Source of the DNA: Zygnema cylindricum
Lineage: Eukaryota; Streptophyta; Zygnematophyceae; Zygnematales; Zygnemataceae
Length of the DNA stretch: 36,446 bases
Direction of reading: 5' to 3'
NCBI GenBank assembly: GCA_037447655.1
Contig: JBBHKE010001707.1
Span: 79,727-116,172, forward strand
Shown here: positions 8,677 through 19,215 of the stretch, piece by piece
How positions within the stretch are numbered: position 1 is the first letter of the stretch
Layout of the letters: the number at the start of each line of letters is the position of its first letter
The notes under the pieces: generated by a model
The model's database searches: none
Seen by the model: only the letters and a program-made list of their open reading frames with translations
What the model was told of the DNA's origin: nothing
Program-made: the position numbers and the translations under genes

Positions 8677-9246
8677 TGAAAGGATCGATAATAAATTCCG
8701 ATCTCACTAACAAATACTTATAGCAGCAGAAGCATTCAGAATATAAAACATTACATCAACATTGAAGAGACATTTCAGAAAATTCTCGCATTAATAAAAA
8801 AACTGAAATTACAATTTCTTCTCTCTCTCTTCTATTACTCCATATAATCCTCCAATTCCTCATTTATTGATTAACACACAGTCATGGTGTCCCTTAAATA
8901 CAATACCAGCCATGGCGTGACACGTGTGAGCGTGCGCCGCCAAGAAGCCTCTAGAAATCCGCCACCTGTCCGCAGATTAAGCTAGAACACTCTAAATTTC
9001 ACTAAGGACTCAAACATAGCAAAAACGACAAACCAAAACGAAAGTACTAGACAAAACTAGAATTACTATCGTACTAAACTAGACGTACGAAAATTCTAGA
9101 CGCGAAACCAAACGACAAATTCATTTCGCGAAACCTACAGAACTTTTACGTAACTGTACTTTTGATATATTCAAGAAAGTACAGTTTTTCTTTCGCAAAA
9201 TCAAACTGATTTCGCGTGCGTACGATTCTTTCAATGAATCGTAACA
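8677..9246 (-). repeat. Copia-1 5' LTR
   Basis: 570-bp direct repeat of 3225-3793 with the same TATTTAAG box (8893-8900) and the same 11-bp-arm hairpin (9152-9186). It should carry the promoter for the element's genomic RNA. Confidence 0.95.
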
Positions 9247-9757
9247 GGGGAGAGAGAGGAAAAGAGGGAGAGAGGAGAGAGGGAGAGATGGAGGGAGAGG
9301 AGAGGGGGAGAAGGAGAGGGAGAGTGGGAGAGTGGGAGAGTAGGAGAGTGGGAGAACGATGAGGAGGTAAAGATGCAGAGAGAGAGAGCGGGAGAGAGGG
9401 AGAGAGGGAGAGGAAGAGAGGGAAAGGGAAAAGAAAAGTGGGAGAGTGAGTGAGAGAGAGGGAGAGAGAGAGGAGAGGGAGAGAGGGGGAGAGGGAGAGA
9501 GGAAGAGAGGGAGAGAGGGAGAGTGGGTGAGACGGGGAGAGGGAGAGAGGGCGAGAGAGAGAGAGGGACAGAGAGAGAGGGACAGAGAGAGAGGGACAGA
9601 GAGAGAGGGAAAGAGAGAGGGAGAGGGAGAGGGGGAGAGAGATAGGGCGGAGAGAGAGGGAGAGAAAGAGAGAGGGAAACAGAGAGAGGGGGAGAGAGAG
9701 AGAGGGAGAGAAGAGAGAGGGAGAGAGGGCAGAAGGAGAGAGCATCCTAGCAACAGA
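9247..9757. repeat. GA-rich microsatellite, right half
   Basis: Continuation of the purine tract interrupted by Copia-1; the first five bases are the target duplication GGGGA. It includes a short (GGGACAGAGAGA) tandem block near 9566-9605. From 9758 to about 10050 there is more degenerate GA sequence and no recognisable feature. Confidence 0.92.
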
Positions 9758-10050
9758 AACATTGACTCACCATTTAAGCAAGTCACTGAGAGTAAATGAA
9801 CACACAAAGGGGTCACGTTGTGAGAACTTGAAAAGGAGAGGCAGAGAACGAGAGGTCACCTTTGGAGTCGATGAGAGTGAGAGGGAGAGAGGAGGTTACC
9901 TTGTGTGAAACAGACTATGCGCGAATGCATATAGAAATCGATATGTCTCTTTTTTCATCGTTTTCTTTCGCTATTTGTATAGTGTTTGAATGAACATTGC
10001 CGGATGAAGATTCTGGGTAATCTAACAATTGAAGGGGAAATTGTTTCCAC

Positions 10051-10157
10051 GAGTTGTCTTTTAGTGAGGGGAGTGGACGGATTGATTTTTGCCGACAAAG
10101 TGGGAGAGGTTCTAAGTGAAGTATCGATTTTTCAGTGCGTTGTAATACCAATTCCAC
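10051..10157 (-). CDS. Tentative middle exon of the glycosyltransferase-like gene
   Basis: A strong acceptor (a long T run ending in CCAG) lies at 10158-10170 on the minus strand. The downstream frame starting VELVLQRTEKSILHLEPLPL is open. Using the donor at 10049-10050, the exon takes over phase 0 from the exon at 11330-11457 and leaves the two carried bases needed by the exon at 1327-1444. The phases fit but no family motif supports it, and the donor choice is a guess. Confidence 0.33.
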
Positions 10158-10639
10158 CTGGAAAAAAAAAAGGAAGCCGTTTCCTGTTAAAAGAATTGTA
10201 ATTTTTCACTCGGTCACTGAAATTATGTGGATTACACCATTTCTAAGTATAGATCTAGTTAATAGTTTTCACTTAAGCTTATAGATGAAAACCTTTTTAA
10301 CTCAAACCAAAAATGTCTGTGGACAATTTAATTTTGAACACGTCTCACCTGAAATTCCGAAATCTGAAAAAAAGATTTTTCTTCTTCTAAAGGACATCGA
10401 ATGTTAAAATGACCCGTCTTCGACCATTCTATAGAAGACAAAACGTGGGCAGCCACTTCATAAAGGGGATCTTGTCTGAATCGATCCGCTGGATTGTGAC
10501 CTGTTAATTATTAAACGAGGGATGAAATCAATTTGAAATAGATAATACGTCCAATGTCTAGTATGTCAAATGTGCGATTGCCAATTTCCAATCTGATCCA
10601 ATTAACAATATCCCATGTTCTTCCTGATACTTTATACCT

Positions 10640-10985
10640 AATCTAGTGTCCAAATTCTAATGTCCACTGTCCGATGTCCCACGTCCAATATCAAATACCG
10701 AATGTCTAATGTTCAATGCCCAATACCTAATGTCCAATGTCCAATATCCAATGTCAAATTTCTATTGTCCAATGTCAAAATTCCAATGCCCATTGTCTAA
10801 TTTCAGATGTCCAATGTCCACTGTCCAATGTCCATTGTCAAATTATCAATGTCCAAAGTCCAATTTCAAATGTCCAATGTCCAATCTCTAATTTTCAATT
10901 CCCAATACTTAAAGTCCTGCGTTCAATGTCAAATTTCCAATGTCCAAGAATTTTAAATGTCCAATGTCTAACATTCCATGTCAAA
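10640..10985. repeat. Minisatellite of TGTCCAATG-type units
   Basis: A degenerate short tandem array with the core TGTCCAATGTCCAAT, period about 9-15 bp, about 35 copies. It lies in the presumed intron between 10157 and 11330. The reading frames through it consist of repeated MSNVQCP-like words and are not genes. The flanks (10201-10640) show no recognisable feature. Confidence 0.9.
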
Positions 10986-11329
10986 TCCTTGAAAAAAAAT
11001 GAATAACGGTCGAGCCAAGAATTTCCACCTGCGTATATGCGACATCGGAGCTGGAGATTTTCCACAATTGGGTCCAAGGTCGCGGCTCCAAATCCCTACA
11101 AAAAAAATTTTGACATTGTCAAATGTTCTACTTTTTGAACCCTTTCTTCAAGGCTTTATTTGTATGGAATAAATATCCTGGACGTAACCTTCTCCTGACA
11201 AAAAATATGATTGGACAACATTTTAGGGAAAACTGATATTCCAATGTGTTTTTAACAAACTAGTCAAATGTAGGTTGCAGAACTTCACATAACATTGGGG
11301 TCAGAAGGATTTTGAGCTGTCTTTCTAAC

Positions 11330-11457
11330 CTGCCACTGCACATGTTCAATACTTTCACTCGATTCTAAAAATGCTAGTGCACTCAAAGTAGGAGGAGCCT
11401 GGTTCTCTTCTTTGAAGCCATCCGGTTTCACGTTGTGAAGAAGTTCCACATCAAAAA
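11330..11457 (-). CDS. Probable upstream exon of the glycosyltransferase-like gene
   Basis: Minus-strand acceptor GGCAG at 11458-11462 and donor CAG|GTTAGA at 11324-11332 bound a 128-nt open stretch encoding FDVELLHNVKPDGFKEENQA and a further 22 residues, ending EHVQWQ. The composition looks coding (mixed polar and charged, not repeat-derived). It needs one carried base, whereas the exon at 11921-12071 leaves two, so at least one exon between them is unresolved or one boundary is wrong. Assignment to the same gene rests on strand and order only. Confidence 0.42.
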
Positions 11458-11920
11458 CTGCCAAGTTGACATTGAAAACTATTAACAATTGAAGTAGAAT
11501 TCATGTTAGCAACTAAAGTAAAAGGTTGCACTTTTAACAAACAGTTGATTTTAAACAAACGACGGAACAAATGTTGCACTCAAGATAGGACGAACAAAAC
11601 CATCAGATCAATCGTCATTGTTCCAAATATATAGACTTTTGTTTTGTTTTAACAAATGCACCTATTATAACAGTGAATAATAGGGAACAATAACAAAAGT
11701 TTAAAAACACAACGAATGTAAAGAATCTTCCCTAACCGTAAAAAACAGCGTCTACCCTTACAAAATGGTAACGTCTACGCGAGGAAACAAAAGTAAGACA
11801 GCTCTTGTTTCAAGAAAGATGAGAAGAGAAAAAAGAGAGAAAGAAAGAAAAGGAACAAATGGGATCAATATAGTTTCAAACAAAAAAAATAGAAAGTGAA
11901 CCACATTTTTTTTCACGTAC

Positions 11921-12071
11921 CGGTGAGCCTTGCTAGACGGCCATGATGTAGCCACGTTCCTTGAACAAACGGAAAAGTTGAAATCGCCCTGGTACAAAGA
12001 CTCACATAGGAATGCGTTTGTTTTATTGACGATTGTACCGCCAAACTTCTCAATACCTGTCGGAGAACTTC
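11921..12071 (-). CDS. Probable upstream exon of the glycosyltransferase-like gene
   Basis: A 151-nt minus-strand exon candidate between acceptor TTTCAG (12072-12077) and donor CACCG|GTACGTG (11919-11920). It encodes SSPTGIEKFGGTIVNKTNAF, then LCESLYQGDFNFSVCSRN and PSSKAHR. The cysteines and mixed composition resemble the pre-catalytic stem region of a Golgi glycosyltransferase, but I do not recognise a named domain. Its entry phase (one carried base) fits the proposed first exon at 13336-13495. Confidence 0.45.
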
Positions 12072-13170
12072 CTGAAACGTACGGACAAACAAATTCTTTC
12101 ATTTTGTTTTTAAAGATGTTTTAGGGTAGGGCAGTTCTCCATACATGTCAATAAATTACTAAAACGTACAAAAAGAGAGCTCCTTCATGTTATTTCCAAA
12201 GATTTTTGGGCTATCTAAGAGTTTCCAGGTTTTTCCCCACGGTTTCTAAAGGTTATGCAAGGCTTCCTTAGAGTGTGTTATGGGTGCTTGCTTTTTCCCT
12301 TTTTTTTTTTTTTTTCTTTTGGGTTTTATACATGGAAAACATCGTTTTATTGAGATCTCAAGTTTGACATTAATCCCAAATTTTCAAAAATTCCACACTA
12401 ATTCCCAGAATCACAAACCCATTAAAGAACTGTACGGAACTGGATGGATTCAACAATAACAATTAATTATGACCTCTTTAATCCCATTTAAAGGAAACCC
12501 CACACCCCCTCAAATCCCTCAAAAACAATCTCAAAATTCAGAAAAACTCCCAAGCCAATTTTCTGAAAAGAGATAGGGAGAAAGGATAGAAGAGAGGGAG
12601 AGGGAAGGTAGAAGAGAGAGAGAGAAGAGACCAGAGAGAGGGAAAAGGTGAGGGAGAGGAGAGATGGGAGCTTGACGAAACTGAACATCAATAAAAATCA
12701 CACCTGAAGCCCCAAAAAAACCTCAGAAAATCTTAAAACCTACACTAATTCTGAAGCCAGAAAAATTCTCCTCAAGAAAAAAAAAAAAAAAAAAAAAAAA
12801 GACGACCCGGCGAGAACTCCAACAAAAAAGACTGACGTACTTCGACCGAAAACTTTCTACCCGATTTCTAAAAATTTCCCTAAAACAAGGAAAAAGCACA
12901 AGGAATTTACAAACTTCTACCCTCCCCAAATCCACTCTAATACGATTTTTTTTTGCGAGTTTCCCTAAAATAAGGAATCAGTAAAAAAGGTACGAACTTT
13001 TTCCCCTAATAAACGGAATTGGTGAAAATTACCACTTTCCCCAAGAAAAGGAATCGATACAACTAATGAGGAATCAATAAAACTAACAAGGAATAAATAA
13101 AAAATAAGACGGAATTAGTAAAATTCAATAAGGAACAAATAAGTTATTTGAATTGCCAGTTCATTTAATA
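12072..13170. other. No gene recognised: AT-rich DNA with homopolymer runs
   Basis: Contains T and A runs (12298-12317, 12774-12800), a GA-rich patch at 12567-12668 and short tandem words (AGGAAT...AATAAG) near 13030-13140. It could hold further exons of the minus-strand gene, but I see no supportable one. Confidence 0.6.
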
Positions 13171-13335
13171 CCTCTCTATGTCTCCTCTCCACCGTTATGG
13201 TCCCTCCTTCGTTCAGAAGTTCCTCCACTCTCGAAATCCAACGGTTCCCGGAGACGATCTCCTCTTCTTCGGCGACTTCTTCGGAACTATCTTATTGGAG
13301 GAGCTTCCTGCTCCTATGAGGGACGCTCTTCCCAC

Positions 13336-13495
13336 GTGTGAGGGGCTTAGGGAGGGATTTGAGGAGGGATCCTAGGGAGTCTGTAGTGAGAGACGAGTCG
13401 AGAGGGAGGCGAGAGGTGACAGGGAGGAGAAGGAGGGAGAGGAGGAGGAAGAGGGAGAGAGCGATGTGGACTAGGGGAGGGAATAGGGGACGCAT
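13336..13495 (-). CDS. Possible first exon with signal anchor
   Basis: Minus-strand ATG at 13493-13495 begins MRPLFPPLVHIALSLFLLLS, a strongly hydrophobic run of about 20 residues, followed by a polar stem with PLDSSLTTDSLGSLLKSLPK. A type II signal anchor would suit a Golgi glycosyltransferase. A donor C|GTGGGA at 13334-13335 leaves one base, as the exon at 11921-12071 requires. The caveat is that CT-rich microsatellite DNA here often yields leucine/serine-rich reading frames by chance. The same frame beyond the donor meets a TAA and then continues with an acidic, coding-looking stretch, so the exon end is uncertain. Confidence 0.38.
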
Positions 13496-13914
13496 GGTAG
13501 TGATTAGAGAGGGAGAGACGCGAGAGGGGAAGTGAAAGAAGGGAAAGGAACTGGGGAGGAAGGGGAAATGAGGGTCAAAGGATGGGAAGAGGGAGAAGGA
13601 AAGAGACAGAAAGTGGAGAGAGACGAAAAGGGTAAAAAAATACGAGACAAAGAGACAGGCGAGAGAGGAGTAGTGACGTGGGTATGAGAGAGAGAGAGGG
13701 AGAGAAATAGAGAGCAAGAGAGAGAACGAAGGAAAGAAAGAGGGAGGAAGTCAAATCTAGGATAGAATGGAGGGAGGAAATGAGGAAGAAGGAGAGGAAA
13801 TGGAACGGAGGAGGGAATGAAGTGGACAGGGGAGCTGGTGGATAATGGAATGGAGGAAAGGATAAGAAGATAAAGAGGGGAAGGAAGAGAGAAAGGGAGT
13901 GTGTGTGTTTGAGA

Positions 13915-13953
<39 letters not shown>

Positions 13954-14090
13954 TAAAGAAAGAGAGACAAGAGAGAGAGAAATCGAGGTATAAGGAGTGA
14001 CAGAGGGAAGGATAGGGAAAGAGAGAAAAGTCAAAGAACGGGAGAGGGAAAGGGAGAGGGAGAGGGAGAGGGAGTCAGGGAGAAAAGAAG
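13370..14090. repeat. GA-rich microsatellite
   Basis: Purine-rich plus strand with a pure (GA)n block near 13919-13950 and (GGGAGA)n near 14040-14075. It overlaps the region of the proposed first exon of the minus-strand gene, which makes that exon harder to judge. Confidence 0.9.
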
Positions 14091-15240
14091 AGACGTTGAT
14101 TGGAGCCGCGGTTCGCCAATGAAGGTACGGAAATACGAACTATGTACTTTATTTGCCCGACAAAGACGGCAGAAGGGGCAGCAGTACGGACGAAGCAGAA
14201 AACTAGAAAAGGTACGTACAAGACGTGTCGGATTTTTGTCGGCACCATATGCTGGAGATTTGGCAGTTTCTATGTCATTTGAAAATCCGTACATCGAATT
14301 GGTACGAAACTTATTGGAGTCTCGCTGGTATTGAAAAGGCCGTACGTTACATAATCATTCCGTAAGGTGTGCCGTACACCGCGAATCGCTATTTGATATA
14401 CACAGAAAACGCGGAGTAAATATTGATGCTAAGCATAGAGCTCGATTTAGTTTACCGTACCATTGAAAGTTCTGCGTAATTACTTTGAGAAATTGATCAT
14501 GGCAATGACTATTTTGGTTGCGCACAGTTACTTACGTCACTTTGTCAAAAATTGTACGTTTTAAGTACACATGGTACAATTAAAGTACCTTTGAGTTTAA
14601 TTTTGACGGTCAATCACTTAAAGCAGCTTTGACTTTCAAAATATTTGCGTTGTTCACACTTGAAAAAGGGGAAAAAGGTCGAAAATAACCGCGAAGGAAC
14701 TTTGGACATGCCCTTCATTTTTTTTTCCATCGGTTTTTTTTTTTTTTTACATTACGTGTTCTCTTATGTGATTGGTCCCCTGTTTGTTCATAAGTTTTGC
14801 GACGGAATGAATTCCTGTACGGTTCACGTCCGTGCGCTTCGTTTTCGAAATTCTTCAAAAACGAAAAAGTGCATTCCGAACATGATGTCCGATGGCGGAC
14901 GACAGTTGCCGTTTGCTTTACGCAGCTGTCGAGTTTTGACGCATAGAACTGCAGCTTTTGTCAGCCGCTACGCTCCAAAACGGTCGAAACCGACCGCCCC
15001 AACCGTCACCGTCGCGTTTTTTGTCATTTTATGAAATTTGGCGTACGGATCCTTATAATAATAATTTATGATATCGTTTTCCCATTTTTCCAAGTGTGAA
15101 CAACCGGTTAAAATTTTGCCGCGCTTGCGAACGTCGACCGTCATAATAAAATCAGCGTTTCACAAGGCCGTCCAAGGTTTACGGTAACATAACTGCGGCA
15201 GCCACATGCAAATAAAAGTGTTGCGCACAGTCACTTTCTG
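14091..15240. other. No gene recognised; lone MITE-like end
   Basis: AT-rich DNA rich in GTAC words. A lone copy of the MITE terminal motif TACACCGCGAATCGCTATT begins at 14375 with no partner end found. Short open frames (for example 14645-15034) show no family motif. Confidence 0.5.
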
Positions 15241-15861
15241 CTACACCGCGAATCGTAATTAGATTGAATTACTCTAATTCGGTTGCTCGAAATTTCGACT
15301 CTATGACATCAAATAGAGTAAACGATTCTAATTTTTTCATTATTCTAATTTAAGTGAGTTTAATTAGCGTAAAAAATTGTAATATAGGCTCTTTTTAAAT
15401 AGTGTGGAGTATAGACGACGTTCGACCGTGCAAAATTGTACTTTTTTAAGTAAAAAGGTACAAATAATGATTTAATAGAATCGCGCTCGCACGTGAAATC
15501 GCACTAAACGAAAAATCAATCACATCGAAAAAAAGCCGTTCGCATAACTCTCGTCCGTCAATAGCATCGTCGTCAGTGTGAACCTTAACTGACATTCAGC
15601 CAACAAATAATACTAGCGTCATAATGACGTCAAAACTATACGAGCTGACAGATTTTGTAGGTATATGTAATTTAGTGTTCATAATTTCAGCGCGGATAAT
15701 TAATGCCGACATAACCCAATATAGAGTACTTAAATAAATTAGAGTAAACTTCCTCTGTGAAAAAATTCCTATCACATAAATTAGAGTTCACTACTCTAAT
15801 TGTTTTTTTTTGTTTTTTTACTCTAATTTTTTCATTACTCGTATTACGATTCGCGGTGTAG
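15241..15861. mobile_element. MITE, 621 bp, 19-bp terminal inverted repeats
   Basis: Perfect inverted ends CTACACCGCGAATCGTAAT (15241-15259) and its complement (15843-15861). Internal sequence is AT-rich with repeated ACTCTAATT words and no coding potential. No clear target duplication is visible. The terminal motif recurs at 14375, 18591 and 33932. Confidence 0.75.
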
Positions 15862-16335
15862 TGTTGGGTATCGAAGACCTATTGCCGATATTCGATATAT
15901 ATCGAATTTTAGGTATCCGATAATCGATATATAGAATCCATGTACCGAGAAGCAGAGGTCGCAAAAGTCAAAATGTACATAACCGAAACCGACCGTTTTC
16001 TTTTTCAAAATATGAGTAATCGATGCCCGACCGGGTAATGTCACGCTCCAAAATTGTTAACCGTTAACCGACTGGCATTTTACGAAAATAAAATTTAACC
16101 GAAACTCGATTTCTCGCACCTAACAGTACCCGCCCGTAAACAAAAAAGTACAAAAAAAAATCTTAGTTTTTCCACGATGTATGAATAAGCCAATAATTAC
16201 GATTTGTCGCGTTCCCTAAGATTTGCAAAATGAAGTGTTACTACCGTGTCAGATTTGCAACGCTAAACATGATATCATGTACTTCCACGGATACCAAAGA
16301 GTACAAAGTACAATAATGTTGGATTGTATGGACAG
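15860..16335. mobile_element. Truncated hAT-like remnants
   Basis: 15860-15950 begins TAGTGTTGGGTATCG, resembling the end of the 17227-18113 element. From 15953 (CAGAGGTCGCAAAAGTC) the sequence follows the left half of the 18183-19207 element, including the GACGCCCGACCG-like and TTTGTCGCGTTCCCTAAG blocks, and homology ends near 16335. No right terminus was found, so these are partial copies. Confidence 0.6.
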
Positions 16336-17218
16336 TAAAAAATTCTAATTTTGTTATGTTTGAGGGCTTTCTGTATTTGGCACATTTATTAAACATTGTG
16401 TATGTTTTGTTGACCTTTGTTATGTGTAAACCTACGATATTCGTCAGGCCACGTCATAATTTAAATAGGACCATTTGATAATCTTATTTGAAACTTGTTG
16501 CATGTCATGCTTGTCCTCCGGATGTGATAATGTTTTTACGGTTTAGAAAGGCCAAAAGAAAATGCATACATGGCACGTCATACAACCCTTTGCACACGCT
16601 CAAAAGATAAAAGTTGGAAGGAGTTTTTAACTCCCCGACTCATGTTGGTTTTCGACGCACATCCATTAATATTTCTAGGAATTGTTTAATGAATGGTTCC
16701 CTCGAGAGGATTCACCTAAACATACAAGATTTACAATATCGGACCCCTTTTTATGAAGGTTAATTGCGATATGTGCTTTCTTGATGGTTAACGAGATAAG
16801 TTGAGTTTTGTAGGCTTTATTAACGTCTTTAATATGACTACTTTATTTTGATTTTCATAGGATTCCACATAAGCTTTTAACTACTCTGTTGTTCATGTCA
16901 ACTGTTTTTTTAAGTAGTTTTTGTCGTTTGATGTTACTTTGCCGATGAAGTTTCGTTCATGTACTCGGATAATTTACCATGGCACCGTTTTGATTAAGCT
17001 TATAATACTTAAGAAATATAGGCATGTCACCAATACCTTCAACAAGTATAATTGAGAGTACATCTGCATCGGTACTAATTGCACAACAATCTTATCAACA
17101 ATGAAAGGATCATAATAATAAAACACCAATTGTTGTTAGAGTTAAGGACTTATTTGTTATCATTTTATTATATGTACCTACAATAGATTGTGTTATGCCA
17201 CGTGGTTAATTTTACTGG
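16336..17218. other. No gene recognised
   Basis: AT-rich DNA without convincing coding potential, terminal repeats or RNA genes on either strand. Confidence 0.5.
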
Positions 17219-17226
17219 GTATTTTT

Positions 17227-18113
17227 TAGTGTTGTGTATCGGTAAAAACCTTATCGCGATAACACCGATACCGATAGTTATCGGTTATCGAACGGTCAGA
17301 GGTACCGATATATCGGTGCGAGACCAACAAATTCCATATCGGTGATAACTATAAATTATATAGTACGCATACTATATTACCTTATTTAATACTGTATTAT
17401 ATTATTTACATTATATAGCGTGGCATGCCACGTATACGAATCTGTTCCGTAACTATTTAACTGAAAATTATTACGGACAACGCAGCACAGAAAACGTTGG
17501 CCGGTTAACTGAACAAAATATTTTTACGGCGGCGTACGGAGTTTACAGACAAACTAGTGAACATGGAACGGAAAAAGGACGACGGACACAAAGTACAACA
17601 GACGCAAAATAATATTATGCGCGCCGCCGGAATCGAACGGACGACTTGGAATTAAAAAGTACGAGCGGACGGCCAGTGTGAGCGCTGGCATCCCGGAATG
17701 GCTCTTTTGAGCAGCTTACGCCAAAAAAGCTGACAGATTGACGCGTGGTAGGTGTCCAGTGGATCCCAAGGAATAAAGGGACAAAGCCATGGCGTCGGAT
17801 GTTAAAGGTACATCGTTTATATTGGATGTGTACCTAAACCGTACAGACGTCATAGCGGCTATTGTACTTTCTGCGCGTCCGGGGAATAAGACGTACAGCT
17901 GAGTGTAAATGCGGTACATTTATCTGTATAGACCGTACATTTATCGCCGTTTGTTATCGCTATCGGTGTTATCGCCGATAAGTACCCGATGTTATTGGTT
18001 ACTTATTGGCGATAAGACTGATAGCGATATATCGAACCAATATATCGATTATCGGGAACCCGAAAAAAGGTCCATATCGGTTATCGGTAAATGCTTACCG
18101 ATACACAACACTA
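17227..18113. mobile_element. Non-autonomous hAT-like element, 887 bp
   Basis: Perfect 19-bp terminal inverted repeats TAGTGTTGTGTATCGGTAA, flanked by an 8-bp target duplication GTATTTTT (17219-17226 and 18114-18121). An 8-bp duplication with TAG-type ends is characteristic of hAT transposons. No transposase is present. The sub-terminal regions are dense in TATCGG/CCGATA words. A diverged relative lies at 33523-33933. Confidence 0.85.
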
Positions 18114-18182
18114 GTATTTTTAATGTAATTGTGTATCTCATGTAAAGAATTCATAGGGATGTGGAGAGTACAATACCTACGC

Positions 18183-19207
18183 TAGAGGTCGCAAAAGTCA
18201 AAAAATTTTATACCCGAAACCGACGGTTTTTTTTTTTTCAAAATCTGAGTAACCGACGCCCGACCGAGTTTTGTCACGCTCCAAAATTGTTAACCATTAA
18301 CCGACCGTCGTTTACGAAAAAAAAAAAACCGAATCTTGATTTTTCGCGACTAACCGTGCCTGCCCGTAACCGAAAAAGTACAAAATTAATCAATGTACGA
18401 CGGAATAAGCCAATAATTACAATTTGTCGCGTTCCCTAAGATTTGCGAAATAAATAGTGTACTACTGTGTTAGATTTGCGACGCTTTGTCGCATTGCCTA
18501 AGATTTTCGAAATGAATAGTGTACTACCGAGTCAGATTTGCGACGCTTTGTCGCGTTCCCTTTGATTTGCGAAATAAATAACTTACTACAGTACACCGCC
18601 AATCGCTATTAGCGTGTACGTTTGATTAGCGTATACTATTATTTAGCGTGGTGTACGCTAATTGGGAATTTGGAAATTTTGGAAGAAATCGATTACTCTA
18701 ATTAGGAATTAGGGCTTTTTTTAAATAGCGTGGATAATTCTATTTGAGAATAGAAAACAAAAAAAAAGCGGGACGGGATTAGCGTACACAACGCTAATAG
18801 CGATTGGCGGTGTACCGTGTCTGATTTGCGACGCTAATCATGATGTCATGTACTTCCACGATGCCAAAGAGTACAAAGTACATGAATGTTGGATTATCTT
18901 TTTGTAAGATTAGCGAAATGAATAGTGCTAGTACCGTGTCAGATTTGCGACGCTAATCATGATGCCACGTACTTCCACGATACCAAAAGTACAAAGAACA
19001 ATAATGTTGGAAAAAAAAAGTACAATTTTTTCTTTTTTTTTGGTATTTTGTTTGACCGACCGTAACTGACCGTTTTTTTTTTCTTGGTGAGTCAACCGAC
19101 CGTAACCGCCCGACCCCCAAAATTTGGCAACCGAATCCGTTCCGGATCCGGCGCGGGCAGTTGGTTAACGGTCGGTCATGGTTTCGGTTGACCGTTTGCG
19201 ACCTCTG
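18183..19207. mobile_element. Non-autonomous hAT-like element, 1,025 bp, with nested MITE
   Basis: Ends TAGAGGTCGCAAA and TTTGCGACCTCTG are inverted over 12 bases and flanked by the 8-bp duplication ACCTACGC (18175-18182 and 19208-19215). Sub-terminal sequence repeats CCGAAACCGACCG on both sides. The interior has about five copies of a roughly 60-bp unit starting TTTGTCGCGTTCCCTAAG (18421-18960). One of these units is interrupted by the MITE at 18591-18815. No transposase frame. Confidence 0.87.
18591..18815. mobile_element. Nested MITE, 225 bp, 25-bp inverted repeats
   Basis: Perfect 25-bp terminal inverted repeats beginning GTACACCGCCAATCGCTATT. Comparison with neighbouring repeat units gives the empty site (TACTAC/CGTGTC), showing it inserted into a repeat of the surrounding hAT-like element. 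The duplication is short and ambiguous (C or TAC). Confidence 0.85.
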
Positions 19208-19215
19208 ACCTACGC

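Larger units (their letters stand above)
3225..9246 (-). mobile_element. Copia-1: Ty1/copia LTR retrotransposon, complete, minus strand
   Basis: A 6,022-bp element bounded by LTRs of 569 and 570 bp and flanked by the 5-bp duplication GGGGA (3220-3224 and 9247-9251). The LTRs begin TGTTACGATT and end CCTTTCA in element orientation. Internal order on the minus strand is PBS, Gag, two CCHC knuckles, protease, integrase, reverse transcriptase, RNase H and polypurine tract. Integrase before reverse transcriptase makes it copia-type. By eye the two LTRs differ at one substitution (C/T near 3695/9146) and one T-run length, so insertion was very recent. The coding region nevertheless changes frame about five times. 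It sits in an intron of the glycosyltransferase-like gene in the same orientation. Confidence 0.95.

Noticed and set aside
10640-10985. CRISPR-like array
   Set aside because: Units are short, contiguous and degenerate with no unique spacers, in eukaryotic DNA.
13173-13335. In-frame TAA followed by a coding-looking acidic stretch, as evidence for UAA = Gln
   Set aside because: A GT donor with the right phase precedes the TAA, so standard splicing explains it without a changed code.
13178-13375. Plus-strand 65-residue frame opposite the proposed first exon
   Set aside because: No motif or splice partner on this strand; the minus strand gives a signal-anchor start with a phase-compatible donor. 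Not certain.
14375-15861. Single large element from the lone end at 14375 to the MITE end at 15861
   Set aside because: The 15241 end pairs perfectly over 19 bp with 15861, while the 14375 end matches less well, so it is treated as a lone end.
17620-17705. tRNA-like sequence on the minus strand inside the hAT-like element
   Set aside because: Only a B-box-like CGTTCGATTCC and a Lys-like anticodon region are visible; no convincing A box, acceptor stem or T run.
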